From the NCBI RefSeq assembly GCF_016598615.1, contig NZ_CP066831.1, forward strand, positions 4,588,001 to 4,652,000: DNA of 64,000 nt, written 5' to 3'. The notes beneath the pieces are model-generated. The model saw nothing but the letters and a program-made list of their open reading frames with translations. It was not told the origin of the DNA and did not search any database. Within the stretch, counting starts at the first letter, position 1. Each line of letters begins with the position of its first letter. Source of the DNA: Streptomyces liliifuscus. Its GTDB lineage: Bacteria > Actinomycetota > Actinomycetes > Streptomycetales > Streptomycetaceae. Made by a program: the position numbers and the translations under genes. Of the stretch, positions 7,032 to 16,392 are shown piece after piece.

Positions 7032-9614
7032 CTAGTCCGTGGCGATCGCGTTCAGGACGTTCATCCGGCCCGCCCGGAACGCCGGGACCAGCGCGGCGAA
7101 CAGGCCCACGAAGGCCGAGCCGATGAAGACGCCGATGATCGTCGGCCACGGGATCTCCAGGACCTTCAGGCCCTCCAGGGCGAGGAGCTTCTGGGCGGTG
7201 GCGCCCCAGCCCATGCCCAGGCCGAGGCCCAGCAGCGCTCCGAAGAGGGCGATGACGACCGACTCCAGGCGGATCATGCGGCGGAGCTGGCGGCGGGAGA
7301 GGCCGATGGCTCGCATCAGGCCGATCTCACGGGTCCGCTCCACCACCGACAGCGCCAGGGTGTTCACGACACCCAGGACCGCCACGATGATCGCGAGGGC
7401 CAGCAGGCCGTAGACCATGTTCAGGAGCTGGCCGATCTGGTCCTTGAGCTCCTGCTTGTAGTCGGTCTGGTCACGGACCTGGTACTGCGGGTACGGGTCC
7501 AGGGACTTCTTCAGGGCCGCGTACGCCGTCTTCTCCTGGCCGTCCTTGGCCTTGGCGAACATCATGTCGTTCGGCGGGATCTTGTCGGCCGGGACGTACT
7601 TCTCCACCGTGGAGATGTTCGTGTAGCGCGCGCCCTTGTCGATGGCCACGTCGTCGTTCGTGATCGCCGCGACCTTCAGCTCGGCGGTCCGGCCGTCCTT
7701 GAAGGCGACGGTCATCGTGTCGCCGACCTTCACACCGTGGTCCTTCGCGTAGCCGGAGCCGACCGACATCGCGTCCTTGCCGTACGCCGCCGACAGGTCA
7801 CCGGCGGTCGTCTCGCGGCGCAGGTCGCTCGCGTACGTCGGGTCCGCGGCGGTCACGTCGCTGTCCTCGGTCTTGCCGTCGGGCGAGGTCAGCTTGGCCT
7901 CGACCTCCTTGTAGCTGGTGACGTGCTCCATGCCCGGCGTCGACTCGATGGCCTTCTGGGCCTGCGGCACGATCCGCTGGTTGCCCTGGACGATGAAGTC
8001 CGTGCCGACCGACTTGTCGAGCTCCTCGGTCGCGGAGGCCACCATCGAGGAACCGACCACGGAGAGGCAGGCGACCAGCGCGAGGCCGATCATCAGGGCC
8101 GCGCCGGTGGCGCCGGTGCGGCGCGGGTTGCGCAGCGCGTTCCGCTCCGCCAGCCGTCCCACGGGGCCGAAGCCACGCAGCAGGACCGCGCTGAGGGCCC
8201 GGACCACGCCGCCCGCGAGGAGCGGGCCGATGATGACGAACCCGATCAGCGAGAGCACCACACCGGCGCCGAGCATCATCGAGCCGTCGCTCGCCTTGTC
8301 CGCGCCTGCCGCCGTGAAGAGCGCGGCGCCGCCGGCTCCCGTGAGGAGGAGGCCGATGATCCCCCGGATCCAGCCGGCCTTGCCGTCGGCCGGCGTACCG
8401 GCGTCGCGCAGCGCGGCCATCGGGGAGACCTTGCCCGCGCGCCGGGCGGGCAGATAGGCGGCGAGCACCGTGACGACGACACCGAGGATCAGGCCGATGA
8501 CCGGGGTCGTGGTCTTCACCGTCAGGTCGGCGGTGGAGAGGTTCATGCCGGCCATGGACATGAGCTTCATCAGGCCGATCGCGATACCGACACCCGCGGC
8601 GACACCCAGGATCGAGCCGATCACACCGAGGAACAGCGCCTCGATCAGCACGGACCGGTTGACCTGCTTGCGGGAGGAGCCGATCGCCCTCATCAGGCCG
8701 ATCTCACGGGTGCGCTGGGCGACCAGCATCGAGAAGGTGTTGATGATCAGGAAGATGCCGACCAGGAAGGCGATTCCGGCGAAGCCGAGCATGGCGTACT
8801 TGATGACGTTCATGAACTCGCCGACGCCCTCGCGGTTCTCGTCCGAGAACTCCTTCTGCGTCTGGATCTTGTACGCCCCCGTGGCCTTCTCGGCACCGGC
8901 GAGCGCCGTGGTGACGTTCTGCTTGAGCTGCGTGTCGGTGACGCCCTGCGCCGCCGAGACGTTGATCTGCGTGAACCGGCCGGTGGAGCCGAGCAGTTCG
9001 CGCTGTGCGGTGGCGGTGTCGAAGTAGACGACGGCGGCACCGGGGTTGGTCACCTTGAAGGTGGCTATGCCGACGATCTTCGCCTTGAAGTCACCGGTGA
9101 CGGCGATGGTGCGCAGCTCGTCACCCATCTTGAGGTCGTGCTTGTCCGCGGTGTCGGCGTCGACCATCACCTCGGTGGGCCCGCGCGGGGCGTGTCCGGA
9201 GGTGATCTCCATCGAACGCAGGTCGTTCTTCGTCCAGTTGCCCGCGATCGTCGGGGCGCCGGTGCTGGACCCCATGTTCTTGTTCTTGCTGTTGACGACG
9301 GTCACGTTCATCGAACTGACCGCGCCCTCGGCCGACTTGACGCCCTGCGCCTTCTGCGCCCGGGTGACGGTCGCCGCGGGCAGCGACTCCGGCTTGCCGT
9401 TCTGCGGGGTGTCGTCGGCCTTGGCCGCCTTGGGGGAGACCGTGACGTCGGCGGAGGTCGTCGCGAAGAGTTTGTCGAAGGTCGTGTTCATCGTGTCGGT
9501 GAAGACGAGCGTGCCGCACACGAAGGCCACCGAGAGCAGGACGGCGACGGCCGAGAGGGCCATCCGCCCCTTGTGCGCGAAGAAGTTGCGCATCGAGGTC
9601 TTGAAGACGGTCAT
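7032..9614 (-). CDS. ABC transporter permease, MacB/FtsX family
   Basis: The product is 860 residues with the classic duplicated FtsX layout: one membrane helix at about 18-38, a large extracellular MacB-like region, three helices with the F-L-V-G-I-F-L-I-I-N motif near 285-400, a second extracellular region (about 510-720), then three final helices. E-I-G-L-M-R-A-I-G occurs after both cores (near 315 and near 780), confirming the internal duplication. Such pumps use mechanical transmission to move peptides, lipoproteins or drugs across or out of the membrane; the substrate here is unknown. The ATG overlaps the stop of the upstream ATPase gene (ATGA), so the two are co-translated. Confidence 0.93.
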   Translation of the reverse strand: MTVFKTSMRNFFAHKGRMALSAVAVLLSVAFVCGTLVFTDTMNTTFDKLFATTSADVTVSPKAAKADDTPQNGKPESLPAATVTRAQKAQGVKSAEGAVSSMNVTVVNSKNKNMGSSTGAPTIAGNWTKNDLRSMEITSGHAPRGPTEVMVDADTADKHDLKMGDELRTIAVTGDFKAKIVGIATFKVTNPGAAVVYFDTATAQRELLGSTGRFTQINVSAAQGVTDTQLKQNVTTALAGAEKATGAYKIQTQKEFSDENREGVGEFMNVIKYAMLGFAGIAFLVGIFLIINTFSMLVAQRTREIGLMRAIGSSRKQVNRSVLIEALFLGVIGSILGVAAGVGIAIGLMKLMSMAGMNLSTADLTVKTTTPVIGLILGVVVTVLAAYLPARRAGKVSPMAALRDAGTPADGKAGWIRGIIGLLLTGAGGAALFTAAGADKASDGSMMLGAGVVLSLIGFVIIGPLLAGGVVRALSAVLLRGFGPVGRLAERNALRNPRRTGATGAALMIGLALVACLSVVGSSMVASATEELDKSVGTDFIVQGNQRIVPQAQKAIESTPGMEHVTSYKEVEAKLTSPDGKTEDSDVTAADPTYASDLRRETTAGDLSAAYGKDAMSVGSGYAKDHGVKVGDTMTVAFKDGRTAELKVAAITNDDVAIDKGARYTNISTVEKYVPADKIPPNDMMFAKAKDGQEKTAYAALKKSLDPYPQYQVRDQTDYKQELKDQIGQLLNMVYGLLALAIIVAVLGVVNTLALSVVERTREIGLMRAIGLSRRQLRRMIRLESVVIALFGALLGLGLGMGWGATAQKLLALEGLKVLEIPWPTIIGVFIGSAFVGLFAALVPAFRAGRMNVLNAIATD

Positions 9615-10399
9615 GACGTGCGCCCCCGGGCGTCGAAGTCCTTCATGCGGTCCAGGACGGCGTCCGCGGTGGGCCGGTACATCTCGTCGACGATCCGGCC
9701 GTCGGCGAGATACAGCACACGGTCCGCGTACGAGGCGGCCACCGGGTCGTGCGTGACCATCACGATGGTCTGGCCGAGCTCGTCGACCGAGCGGCGCAGG
9801 AAGCCCAGCACCTCGGCGCCGGCGCGGGAGTCGAGGTTTCCGGTCGGCTCGTCACCGAAGATGATCTCGGGCCGGGCGGCCAGCGCCCGGGCCACGGCGA
9901 CGCGCTGCTGCTGACCGCCGGAGAGCTGGTTGGGCCGGTGCTTGAGCCGGTCCTTGAGCCCGACGGTCTCCACGACCTGGGCCAGCCAGCCCTTGTCCGG
10001 CTTGCGGCCGGCGATGTCCATCGGCAGCGTGATGTTCTCCAGCGCGCTCAGCGTCGGCAGCAGGTTGAACGCCTGGAAGATGAAGCCGATGCGGTCCCGG
10101 CGGAGCTGTGTGAGCTTCTTGTCCTTGAGGCCGGTGATCTCGGTCTCGTCCAGGTAGATCTGCCCGGAGGAGACGGTGTCGAGTCCGGCGAGGCAGTGCA
10201 TCAGCGTGGACTTGCCGGAGCCCGAGGGGCCCATGATCGCGGTGAACTGACCGCGTGCGATGTCCACGTCGACCTGGTCGAGGGCGACGACGCGGGTCTC
10301 ACCGGACCCGTACGCCTTCACGACCTGCCGCGCCCGTGCCGCGACGGCCGTACGTCCTCCAGTGCTGCCGTGCCTGGGAATGGTTACAGCCGATGTCAC
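9611..10399 (-). CDS. ABC transporter ATP-binding protein, MacB/LolD type
   Basis: The product is 262 residues. I chose the GTG at 10399 because an AGGAGA ribosome site lies 7 bases upstream. Walker A is G-P-S-G-S-G-K-S-T at 57-65, the signature is L-S-G-G-Q-Q-Q-R-V-A, and Walker B is I-I-F-G-D-E-P-T-G. The L-P-T-L-S-A-L-E-N-I block is characteristic of the LolD/MacB subfamily. It energises the permease encoded downstream, with a 4-bp overlap. No substrate-binding protein is nearby, in line with a mechanotransmission exporter rather than an importer. Confidence 0.95.
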   Translation of the reverse strand: MTSAVTIPRHGSTGGRTAVAARARQVVKAYGSGETRVVALDQVDVDIARGQFTAIMGPSGSGKSTLMHCLAGLDTVSSGQIYLDETEITGLKDKKLTQLRRDRIGFIFQAFNLLPTLSALENITLPMDIAGRKPDKGWLAQVVETVGLKDRLKHRPNQLSGGQQQRVAVARALAARPEIIFGDEPTGNLDSRAGAEVLGFLRRSVDELGQTIVMVTHDPVAASYADRVLYLADGRIVDEMYRPTADAVLDRMKDFDARGRTS

Positions 10400-10860
10400 G
10401 GTATGTCTCCTAAGTCGGACGCCCTTGAGGACGACGGGATCTGCGGTTGTCGTGTATGCCGTGCGGTCGTGTCGTGCGAAGTTCGTTCGCACCGCGCGGT
10501 GACGGTGTTCGTTCACGCCGTGCGGTTACAGCGATAAGTCTGGTGGCGGCAGGCGGTCCACCGCGCTGGTGCCCAGCGCAGTCTTCTGCTGGGGAAAACC
10601 CCACCCCGGCAGGTGCGGTACGCCGCCCCCCAGCGGCATAAAGCCAGGTTAAGGAGCGCTTTCGCCCCTCTCCTCCTCCGGCAGTACGAACCCTCCCCGG
10701 GCCGTAGTACGGAGGGCCCCCTAGGGGATCTCCACCCTTCGGTGGACCACCTCTCAGGGGCGCCTCCACCCACCGGCCAAGTCAGCGTCCACCCTCCCGT
10801 GGCGTGAGGATCAAGTGGGAGAGTGACTTCCGGCAGATAGATGCAGGGGGAAGGAATCCA
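10400..10860. promoter_or_regulatory. Divergent control region between ABC and MFS exporter genes
   Basis: No gene is convincing in this 461-bp stretch. It contains the AGGAGA ribosome site for the ABC ATPase and GGAAGGA for the MFS gene. A 7-bp dyad, GTGCGAA-5-TTCGCAC, lies at 10474-10492, about 75 bp upstream of the ABC start, flanked by repeated GCCGTGCGG words at about 10458 and 10528. This is a plausible regulator site. The middle (10660-10790) is rich in GGGG/CCCC short dyads. Confidence 0.45.
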
Positions 10861-12390
10861 GTGGGCCAGGGGGAAGACACCGATATAACCGCCGCGAAGG
10901 AGGAGGAGCCCGCCGCCGTGCGGGCCGGGGCCCGCGGCCGCCGAGCCGTCGTCGCCTCCCTCATGCTCTGCATGGGCCTGGCCGCGCTCGACTCCACGAT
11001 CGTGTCGACGGCCGTCCCGCAGATCGTCGGCGACCTGGGCGGCTTCTCCGTCTTCTCGTGGCTGTTCTCCGGCTATCTGCTCGCCGTGACGGTCACCCTG
11101 CCCGTCTACGGCAAGCTCTCCGACACCTTCGGCCGCAAGCCGGTGCTGATCGCCGGCTCGATCCTCTTCCTCCTCGGTTCCCTGCTCTGCGCGCTGGCCT
11201 GGAACATGGCAGCGCTGATCGCGTTCCGGATCGTCCAGGGCCTCGGCGGCGGCGCCCTCCAGGGCACGGTCCAGACCCTCGCCGCGGACCTCTACCCGCT
11301 CGAACAGCGCCCCAAGATCCAGGCCAGGCTGTCCACGGTCTGGGCCACTTCAGCAGTCGCGGGCCCGGCGCTGGGCGGGGTGCTCGCCGCCTACGCGGAC
11401 TGGCGCTGGATCTTCCTCATCAACCTGCCGCTCGGCGCGGTCGCCCTCTGGCTGCTGATCCGCCACCTCCACGAGCCCCAGCGCGCACGGAAGACCGCCG
11501 AGCGCCCCCGCATCGACTGGGCCGGCGCGCTCACGGTCTTCGCCTGCGGCGGCGTACTCCTGACGGCGCTGGTGCAGGGCGGGGTGGCCTGGCCGTGGCT
11601 CTCGCCGCCCTCAATGGCCCTGTTCGGTACGGGACTTGCCCTGATCGCCGCTCTGGTCCTCATCGAACGCCGGGCCGCCGAACCGATCATCCCCGGCTGG
11701 GTCTGGCGCCGCCGCACCATCGCCGCCGTGAACCTGGCACTCGGCGCGCTGGGCCTCCTGATGGTCGCCCCGACGGTCTTCCTCCCGACGTACGCGCAGT
11801 CGGTGCTCGGCCTCGCCCCGATCACCGCCGGATTCGTGCTCTCCGTATGGACGTTGAGCTGGCCGGTCTCGGCTGCCCTCAGCCAGCACGTCTACCGTCG
11901 TATCGGCTTCCGCAACACGGCGATGCTCGGCATCGGCACGGCCACGCTGATCCTGTTCGCGTTCCCCTTCCTCCCGTACCCGGGCGAGGCCTGGCAGCCC
12001 ACGCTCCTGATGCTCCTGCTCGGCGCGGCGCTCGGTCTCTTCCAGCTCCCGCTGCTCGTCGGCGTCCAGTCGACCGTCGGCTGGTCCGAGCGCGGCACGG
12101 CCACCGCGTCCGTACTCTTCTGCCGCCAGACGGGCCAGACGATCGGCGCCGCCCTCTTCGGCGCGGTCGCCAACGGGGTACTGGCCGCCCGGCTCGGCGG
12201 CGCGGGCGACCTGGACTCGGTGACGAAGTCCCTGGACTCGGGCACCCCCGACGAGCACGTACGCCGAGCGGTCGCGGAGGCCGTCCACTCCGTCTACTTC
12301 GGCGCGGCCTGCGCGGCCGGACTCGCCTTCCTGGTCCTGCTGCTGGTGGCACCGCGCCGCTTCCCGGTGCTCAAGAACCCCGGCGACTGA
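10861..12390 (+). CDS. MFS drug exporter, DHA2 (EmrB/QacA) family
   Basis: The product is 509 residues with about fourteen membrane helices, typical of drug:proton antiporters of the DHA2 family. The GTG at 10861 is preceded by GGAAGGA at 6 bases; an earlier GTG at 10804 has no ribosome site. The family motif L-D-S-T-I-V-S-T-A-V-P is at 43-53 and motif A (Y-G-K-L-S-D-T-F-G-R-K-P) at 83-94. A short Glu/Ala-rich cytoplasmic tail precedes helix 1. It is divergent from the ABC exporter operon; no TetR or MarR gene is adjacent, so its regulation is not evident. Confidence 0.93.
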   Translation: MGQGEDTDITAAKEEEPAAVRAGARGRRAVVASLMLCMGLAALDSTIVSTAVPQIVGDLGGFSVFSWLFSGYLLAVTVTLPVYGKLSDTFGRKPVLIAGSILFLLGSLLCALAWNMAALIAFRIVQGLGGGALQGTVQTLAADLYPLEQRPKIQARLSTVWATSAVAGPALGGVLAAYADWRWIFLINLPLGAVALWLLIRHLHEPQRARKTAERPRIDWAGALTVFACGGVLLTALVQGGVAWPWLSPPSMALFGTGLALIAALVLIERRAAEPIIPGWVWRRRTIAAVNLALGALGLLMVAPTVFLPTYAQSVLGLAPITAGFVLSVWTLSWPVSAALSQHVYRRIGFRNTAMLGIGTATLILFAFPFLPYPGEAWQPTLLMLLLGAALGLFQLPLLVGVQSTVGWSERGTATASVLFCRQTGQTIGAALFGAVANGVLAARLGGAGDLDSVTKSLDSGTPDEHVRRAVAEAVHSVYFGAACAAGLAFLVLLLVAPRRFPVLKNPGD

Positions 12391-12480
12391 CCCCGAAGGG
12401 ACATCCCCGACACCACGTCCGGGGTACGCCCCTCCTCACGCAGGACGCCCGGTATCGGCCCGCCCGGGTCTGCTGGACGG

Positions 12481-14922
12481 ATGGGACTCAACAGGCGCAC
12501 GGCGATGAAGGCCGGCCTCCTGACGACCGCGGCGTCGGCACTGGGGCTGAACTCGGCGCACTCACAAGGGACTTCGGCCCCGCCGCCCATCACCGTCCAG
12601 GGCGAGGCGGCGGTCCGGACGAACATCCCGGTCGTACGGGACCGCCGCGCGTCCGGGGGCAGTTACCTCGCCCTGAACACCAAGAAGAGGCCCCCGAAGG
12701 AGGGTTGGTACGCGACCTACACGGTCCGGGCCCCCGAGGCGGGTGTGTACGCGCTGACCGCGGTCGCCACGGCCCCGGTCGAGACACCTCACACCGAGGC
12801 GACGGCGTCGTACCTCCAACTCGCGCTGAACAACAGCGAGTTCGCGGAGGTCGCTCGCTCCCAGCCGTACTGGTACGAGTCGAAGCCGGCCTGGGGCGGA
12901 CTCTCGGTCCTCGACCTCGGCGAGCTCGAACTGCGGCGCGGCGAGAACACGTTGACGTTCCGGGTGACGGAACCGACGGTCCTGGAGACCGGGACGGCGT
13001 ACGCGCTCGCGCTGGACCGCTTCACGCTGCGACGGCGGGAGGGGGTGGAGCTGCGCGAGGTCCACGCGGGCGGCGACGGCACGCTGGGCACATACCGGTT
13101 CGGGCAGCCCGCGAGCCTGACCCTCGGCCTCGACGGCCGCCCCGACCGCCCGCACCGCCTGCGCTACACCGTCGTCGACCACTTCGGCGAACGGGTCGCG
13201 GAGGGGTACGCGACGATCGCGGCCGGCGAGACGACGGTGAGGGTCCCGCTCCCCCAACTCCCGCCCGGAAACTACCGAGTCGCCGCATCCGGCGCCGACG
13301 CCAGTACGCACGCCAGTACCCAGGCCGGTGATGCCGACGCCGTGGTGGGCCACTTCGCGTGTCTGCCCGCGCTCCCCGCCACGTCCGGCGACGCCAACCG
13401 CTTCGGGGTCAACGTCTGGGCCACCTCCCTCGTACCCCCCTCCCGCCTGGACGCCTTCGCCGCCGCGATGCGGGACATGGGTGCGGGCTGGATACGGGAC
13501 GGCCAGGCCTGGCCCGCGGCCGAGCCGACACCGGGCGCGTACGACACGGAACACCACGACCGGGTCACGCGGACGATGCGCCGCCACGGCCTGTCTCCTT
13601 TGGAGGTCGTCTCGCCGGCTCCCGAGTGGGCCATGACGGCCGCCTCGCTCCCCCTCCCCGCGGACCTGCGCCACGCGTACCGCTACGCCCGCCGCCTGGC
13701 CTCCGGCCACGCCTCCGCCGTCCAGCTCTCCAACGAGCCCGACGTGGACGTCACCAGCAGCACCGGCGACGCCCACGCGGCCTTCGTGAAGGCGGCCGCC
13801 CTGGGCGTCGCGGACACCCCCGACCCGCCTCTCGTCGTCCTGCCGGGCATCGCGCAGGCGGGCCACTTCCAGGACCTGCTGCTGGCGAACGACGTCGTGC
13901 GGTACGCGGACGTGTGGGCGTTCCACGGCTACCCGGACCCGGCCGAGCAGGACGAACCGGCCTTCCCCGGGGCGGCGGACGAGCAGCGCGAGCTGGCCGA
14001 GCGGCTCGGTGCGGATGACGTACCGCGGTGGATGACGGAGTGCGGCGCGTTCTTCGGAGTACGGCCGGGCATCGACCTCACACAGGCACAACAGGCCGTC
14101 CAGGCCCGCTACTTGGTCCGCTCGATGGTGGAGGGGCTGGCGGCGGGGAACGTGAGGCAGTTCTGGTTCGCCGGTCCACCGCTCCACGACGACGGTGTGT
14201 ACTTCGGGCTGCTGAGCCGGGAGTTCCAGCCGCTGCCCGCGTACAGCGCGTGCGCGGCGCTGACGTCGTTGCTGGGCGAGGCCCACTTCGTCGGTCCGGT
14301 GAGCGGGTTGCCCGACGGGGCCGTCGGCCTCGAATTCGACTCGGGCCGGGGCGAGTCGGTGAGGGTTCTCTGGTCGTCGAAGCCGGTAGGGATTCCGGTG
14401 CCGGGAGAAGCGACCGTGCACGACATCATGGGCAGGCGGACGGCAACGGCCACCGCCGAAGTGACCGTGTCCCGAGACCCCGTGTACGTGGTCACGACGA
14501 CCGCCAACCCCCCGGGGGCCCACCCCGCCCCGCGCCGCCGAACCCCCCTCTCCCCCGCCGAACACATCGTCCTCAGCCAGCGTTACCCCGCCCGGAACGC
14601 CGCCCCCAACAAGGACAACGGCGACGCCGAACCCCCGCTGGGCTACCGCCTCTCCCGCCGCACCCGGATGTCCCTGGACGTCTACAACTTCACCTCCACC
14701 TCACGGACAGTGACCGTGAACGCCCGTCCCACCGGGGGCTGGTCGGCACGGGCCGAGGGTCCGACCCGGGTCGAGGTCCCGCCCCAGGGCCGTAGGACGG
14801 TCGACTTCACCGTCACGGCGGCCGGTGGGGTGAAGCGCCGGACCGACCACCGCCTCGCGTTCACGGCGACCCTCGACGGCGACGAGGTGCCGCCGTCGGT
14901 GTCACTGGTCCAACTCAAATGA
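12481..14922 (+). CDS. Tat-exported glycosidase-like protein, clan GH-A TIM barrel
   Basis: The product is 813 residues. The N-terminus has twin arginines (5-6) before a short hydrophobic stretch and A-H-S, a Tat signal. Residues 35-190 resemble a carbohydrate-binding beta sandwich (W-Y-A-T-Y-T-V-R-A-P). The middle looks like a glycoside hydrolase barrel of the GH39/GH5 kind: W-I-R-D-G-Q-A-W near 335, then Q-L-S-N-E-P-D with the likely acid/base Glu419, W-A-F-H-G-Y-P-D, and M-T-E-C-G-A-F with the likely nucleophile Glu520. The C-terminal beta domain (about 700-813) includes an N-P-x-G-A-H-P linker. The substrate is unknown. The stop overlaps the tail of an opposite small gene by 8 bp. Confidence 0.78.
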   Translation: MGLNRRTAMKAGLLTTAASALGLNSAHSQGTSAPPPITVQGEAAVRTNIPVVRDRRASGGSYLALNTKKRPPKEGWYATYTVRAPEAGVYALTAVATAPVETPHTEATASYLQLALNNSEFAEVARSQPYWYESKPAWGGLSVLDLGELELRRGENTLTFRVTEPTVLETGTAYALALDRFTLRRREGVELREVHAGGDGTLGTYRFGQPASLTLGLDGRPDRPHRLRYTVVDHFGERVAEGYATIAAGETTVRVPLPQLPPGNYRVAASGADASTHASTQAGDADAVVGHFACLPALPATSGDANRFGVNVWATSLVPPSRLDAFAAAMRDMGAGWIRDGQAWPAAEPTPGAYDTEHHDRVTRTMRRHGLSPLEVVSPAPEWAMTAASLPLPADLRHAYRYARRLASGHASAVQLSNEPDVDVTSSTGDAHAAFVKAAALGVADTPDPPLVVLPGIAQAGHFQDLLLANDVVRYADVWAFHGYPDPAEQDEPAFPGAADEQRELAERLGADDVPRWMTECGAFFGVRPGIDLTQAQQAVQARYLVRSMVEGLAAGNVRQFWFAGPPLHDDGVYFGLLSREFQPLPAYSACAALTSLLGEAHFVGPVSGLPDGAVGLEFDSGRGESVRVLWSSKPVGIPVPGEATVHDIMGRRTATATAEVTVSRDPVYVVTTTANPPGAHPAPRRRTPLSPAEHIVLSQRYPARNAAPNKDNGDAEPPLGYRLSRRTRMSLDVYNFTSTSRTVTVNARPTGGWSARAEGPTRVEVPPQGRRTVDFTVTAAGGVKRRTDHRLAFTATLDGDEVPPSVSLVQLK

Positions 14923-15091
14923 ACGGGCCGCACCTGGGGCATCGGCACAGCGGGTAGCGCGTCGGCGACTCGATGAGCGGGGCCTCACGCGCGGGCTCGT
15001 ACGTCACGCGCGGGCCCCAGGTCCGTCCGCCGTCCCGGGAGACCCGGAGGGTGATGTACGGGCCGGGGGCCTTCTCATCCGTCGCTGCCAC
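14915..15091 (-). CDS. Small conserved-looking protein with Cys-rich C-terminus
   Basis: This 58-residue product starts at GTG 15091, with AAAGGCGG 8 bases upstream. It opens V-A-A-T-D-E-K-A-P-G-P-Y-I and continues I-T-L-R-V-S-R-D-G-G-R-T-W-G-P, a beta-hairpin-like pattern. It ends C-R-C-P-R-C-G-P-F-I; three cysteines in five residues suggest metal binding. Third-position GC fits a real gene. I recall similar short proteins beside XRE/DUF397 genes in Streptomyces, and here the XRE gene is divergent 114 bp away. The function is unknown. It ends inside the last codons of the glycosidase-like gene. Confidence 0.6.
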   Translation of the reverse strand: MAATDEKAPGPYITLRVSRDGGRTWGPRVTYEPAREAPLIESPTRYPLCRCPRCGPFI

Positions 15092-15205
15092 TGCTGCCGC
15101 CTTTCACTGTCAGTGTCGATCAGGACACAGAGTGGCGTCACCGTGAGTACGCTCGACAGATAGCGGAGCGTGACAAGCAAACCTGCACGTACGGGAGTTG
15201 CACAC

Positions 15206-16030
15206 ATGGCGATCGAGGACAATCCGCAGTCTCGGGTGAAGTACGGCGAGGAGTTGCGACGGCTCCGGGAAGCGGCGGGCCTCACGCAGGAGGAGCTCAG
15301 TCAACGGGCCGTGATGTCGCGGACGCACATCGCCCACATCGAGGCGGGGCGGCGCCGACCGGACGTGGATGACGCACGGCGACTGGATCAAGTGCTGGGC
15401 ACGGGTGGGTTCTTCGTACGGTTCCTGCCGACGCTGGATGGCAGAAAGGTGGCGGAACACTTCGCGGAAGCAGCAGAGTTGGAACTGCAGGCCACCGTCA
15501 TCAGGCAGTACGCGGGCACGTTGGTGCCGGGGTTTCTGCAGACGGAGGCTTACGCCCGCGAGGTTCTCGGTTCTGGGCACCCGGCCAAGGGGATCGAGGA
15601 ACGTGACAGGCTCCTTGTCACACGTCTTGAACGAGCCCGCATCCTTGACGACTTCGAGTCACCGCAGGTGTGGATTCTGCTAGGCGAGGCGGTGCTGCGC
15701 CAGATGATCGGCGGTCCGGCCGTCATGTGCGAGCAGCTTCGTCACATCGTGGAGCTGGGCGAGAGCCGCCGCATCCGCGTGCATGTGCTCCCCTTCCGGG
15801 TCGGAGCCCACGCCGCCCTGGAAGGACCGGTCAAGCTCATGTGGTTCCAGGACCTCCCGCCCGTGGCATACGTGGAAGGCCTGAAGTCGGGCCGGGTCTG
15901 GGAACTCCCGTCCGTGGTGCGGCAATGCGAAGAGGTCTACAACCACGCGCTTGGCGATGCGCTGTCGCACCGTAAGTCCCTGGCGTTGATCAGGTCCGTC
16001 GCGGAGGATTACGAGCATGAAGCGCAGTGA
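15206..16030 (+). CDS. XRE-family regulator with DUF5753 domain
   Basis: The product is 274 residues. The ATG at 15206 has GGGAG upstream; an earlier in-frame start at 15170 lacks one. A helix-turn-helix of the Xre type occupies about 9-65 (L-T-Q-E-E-L-S-Q-R-A-V-M-S-R-T-H-I-A-H-I-E), and DUF5753 follows from about 85 to 265, with I-R-Q-Y-A-G-T-L-V-P-G-F-L-Q-T-E as its hallmark. Streptomyces has many such genes, usually paired with a DUF397 gene. The best studied is WhiJ, where the pair controls development. The next gene is indeed DUF397 and overlaps it by 14 bp. Confidence 0.9.
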   Translation: MAIEDNPQSRVKYGEELRRLREAAGLTQEELSQRAVMSRTHIAHIEAGRRRPDVDDARRLDQVLGTGGFFVRFLPTLDGRKVAEHFAEAAELELQATVIRQYAGTLVPGFLQTEAYAREVLGSGHPAKGIEERDRLLVTRLERARILDDFESPQVWILLGEAVLRQMIGGPAVMCEQLRHIVELGESRRIRVHVLPFRVGAHAALEGPVKLMWFQDLPPVAYVEGLKSGRVWELPSVVRQCEEVYNHALGDALSHRKSLALIRSVAEDYEHEAQ

Positions 16031-16304
16031 GCACATGGTCCCGGACGCCTCAGTACTACCCGCGTGGCGAAGGTCCAGCTACAGCGGCGAGAGTGGCGGC
16101 GACTGCCTAGAGGTCACCGACTCCACCGCGTACGCAGCCTGGCGCAAGTCCACCTACAGCGGCGGCAGCAGCGACTCCTGCCTGGAAGTGAACGACTCCG
16201 CCCTCCCCGCCCGCATCCCCGTCCGCGACAGCAAGAACCCCTGCGGCCCCGCCATCACCTTCTCCGCCCCCGCCTGGACGGCCTTCGTCACCGCCCTCCG
16301 GTGA
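16017..16304 (+). CDS. DUF397-domain protein, partner of the XRE regulator
   Basis: The product is 95 residues, starting at ATG 16017 inside the end of the XRE gene, with GGAGG 9 bases upstream. It carries the DUF397 motif twice at the front: W-R-R-S-S-Y-S-G-E-S-G-G-D-C-L-E-V and, 26 residues later, W-R-K-S-T-Y-S-G-G-S-S-D-S-C-L-E-V. Only the second copy has the full tail V-R-D-S-K-N-P-C-G-P-A-I-T-F-S. In WhiJ-like systems the small DUF397 protein binds and antagonises the XRE partner; that role is inferred here. Confidence 0.9.
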   Translation: MKRSEHMVPDASVLPAWRRSSYSGESGGDCLEVTDSTAYAAWRKSTYSGGSSDSCLEVNDSALPARIPVRDSKNPCGPAITFSAPAWTAFVTALR

Positions 16305-16392
16305 ACCACGTGCTGAAGCCTCGCGGGCGGCATACCAACTGGTCATACTGGTTGGGGAGTTGCCCGTAGGGCGACAGTCGACCGGGGGTGTG

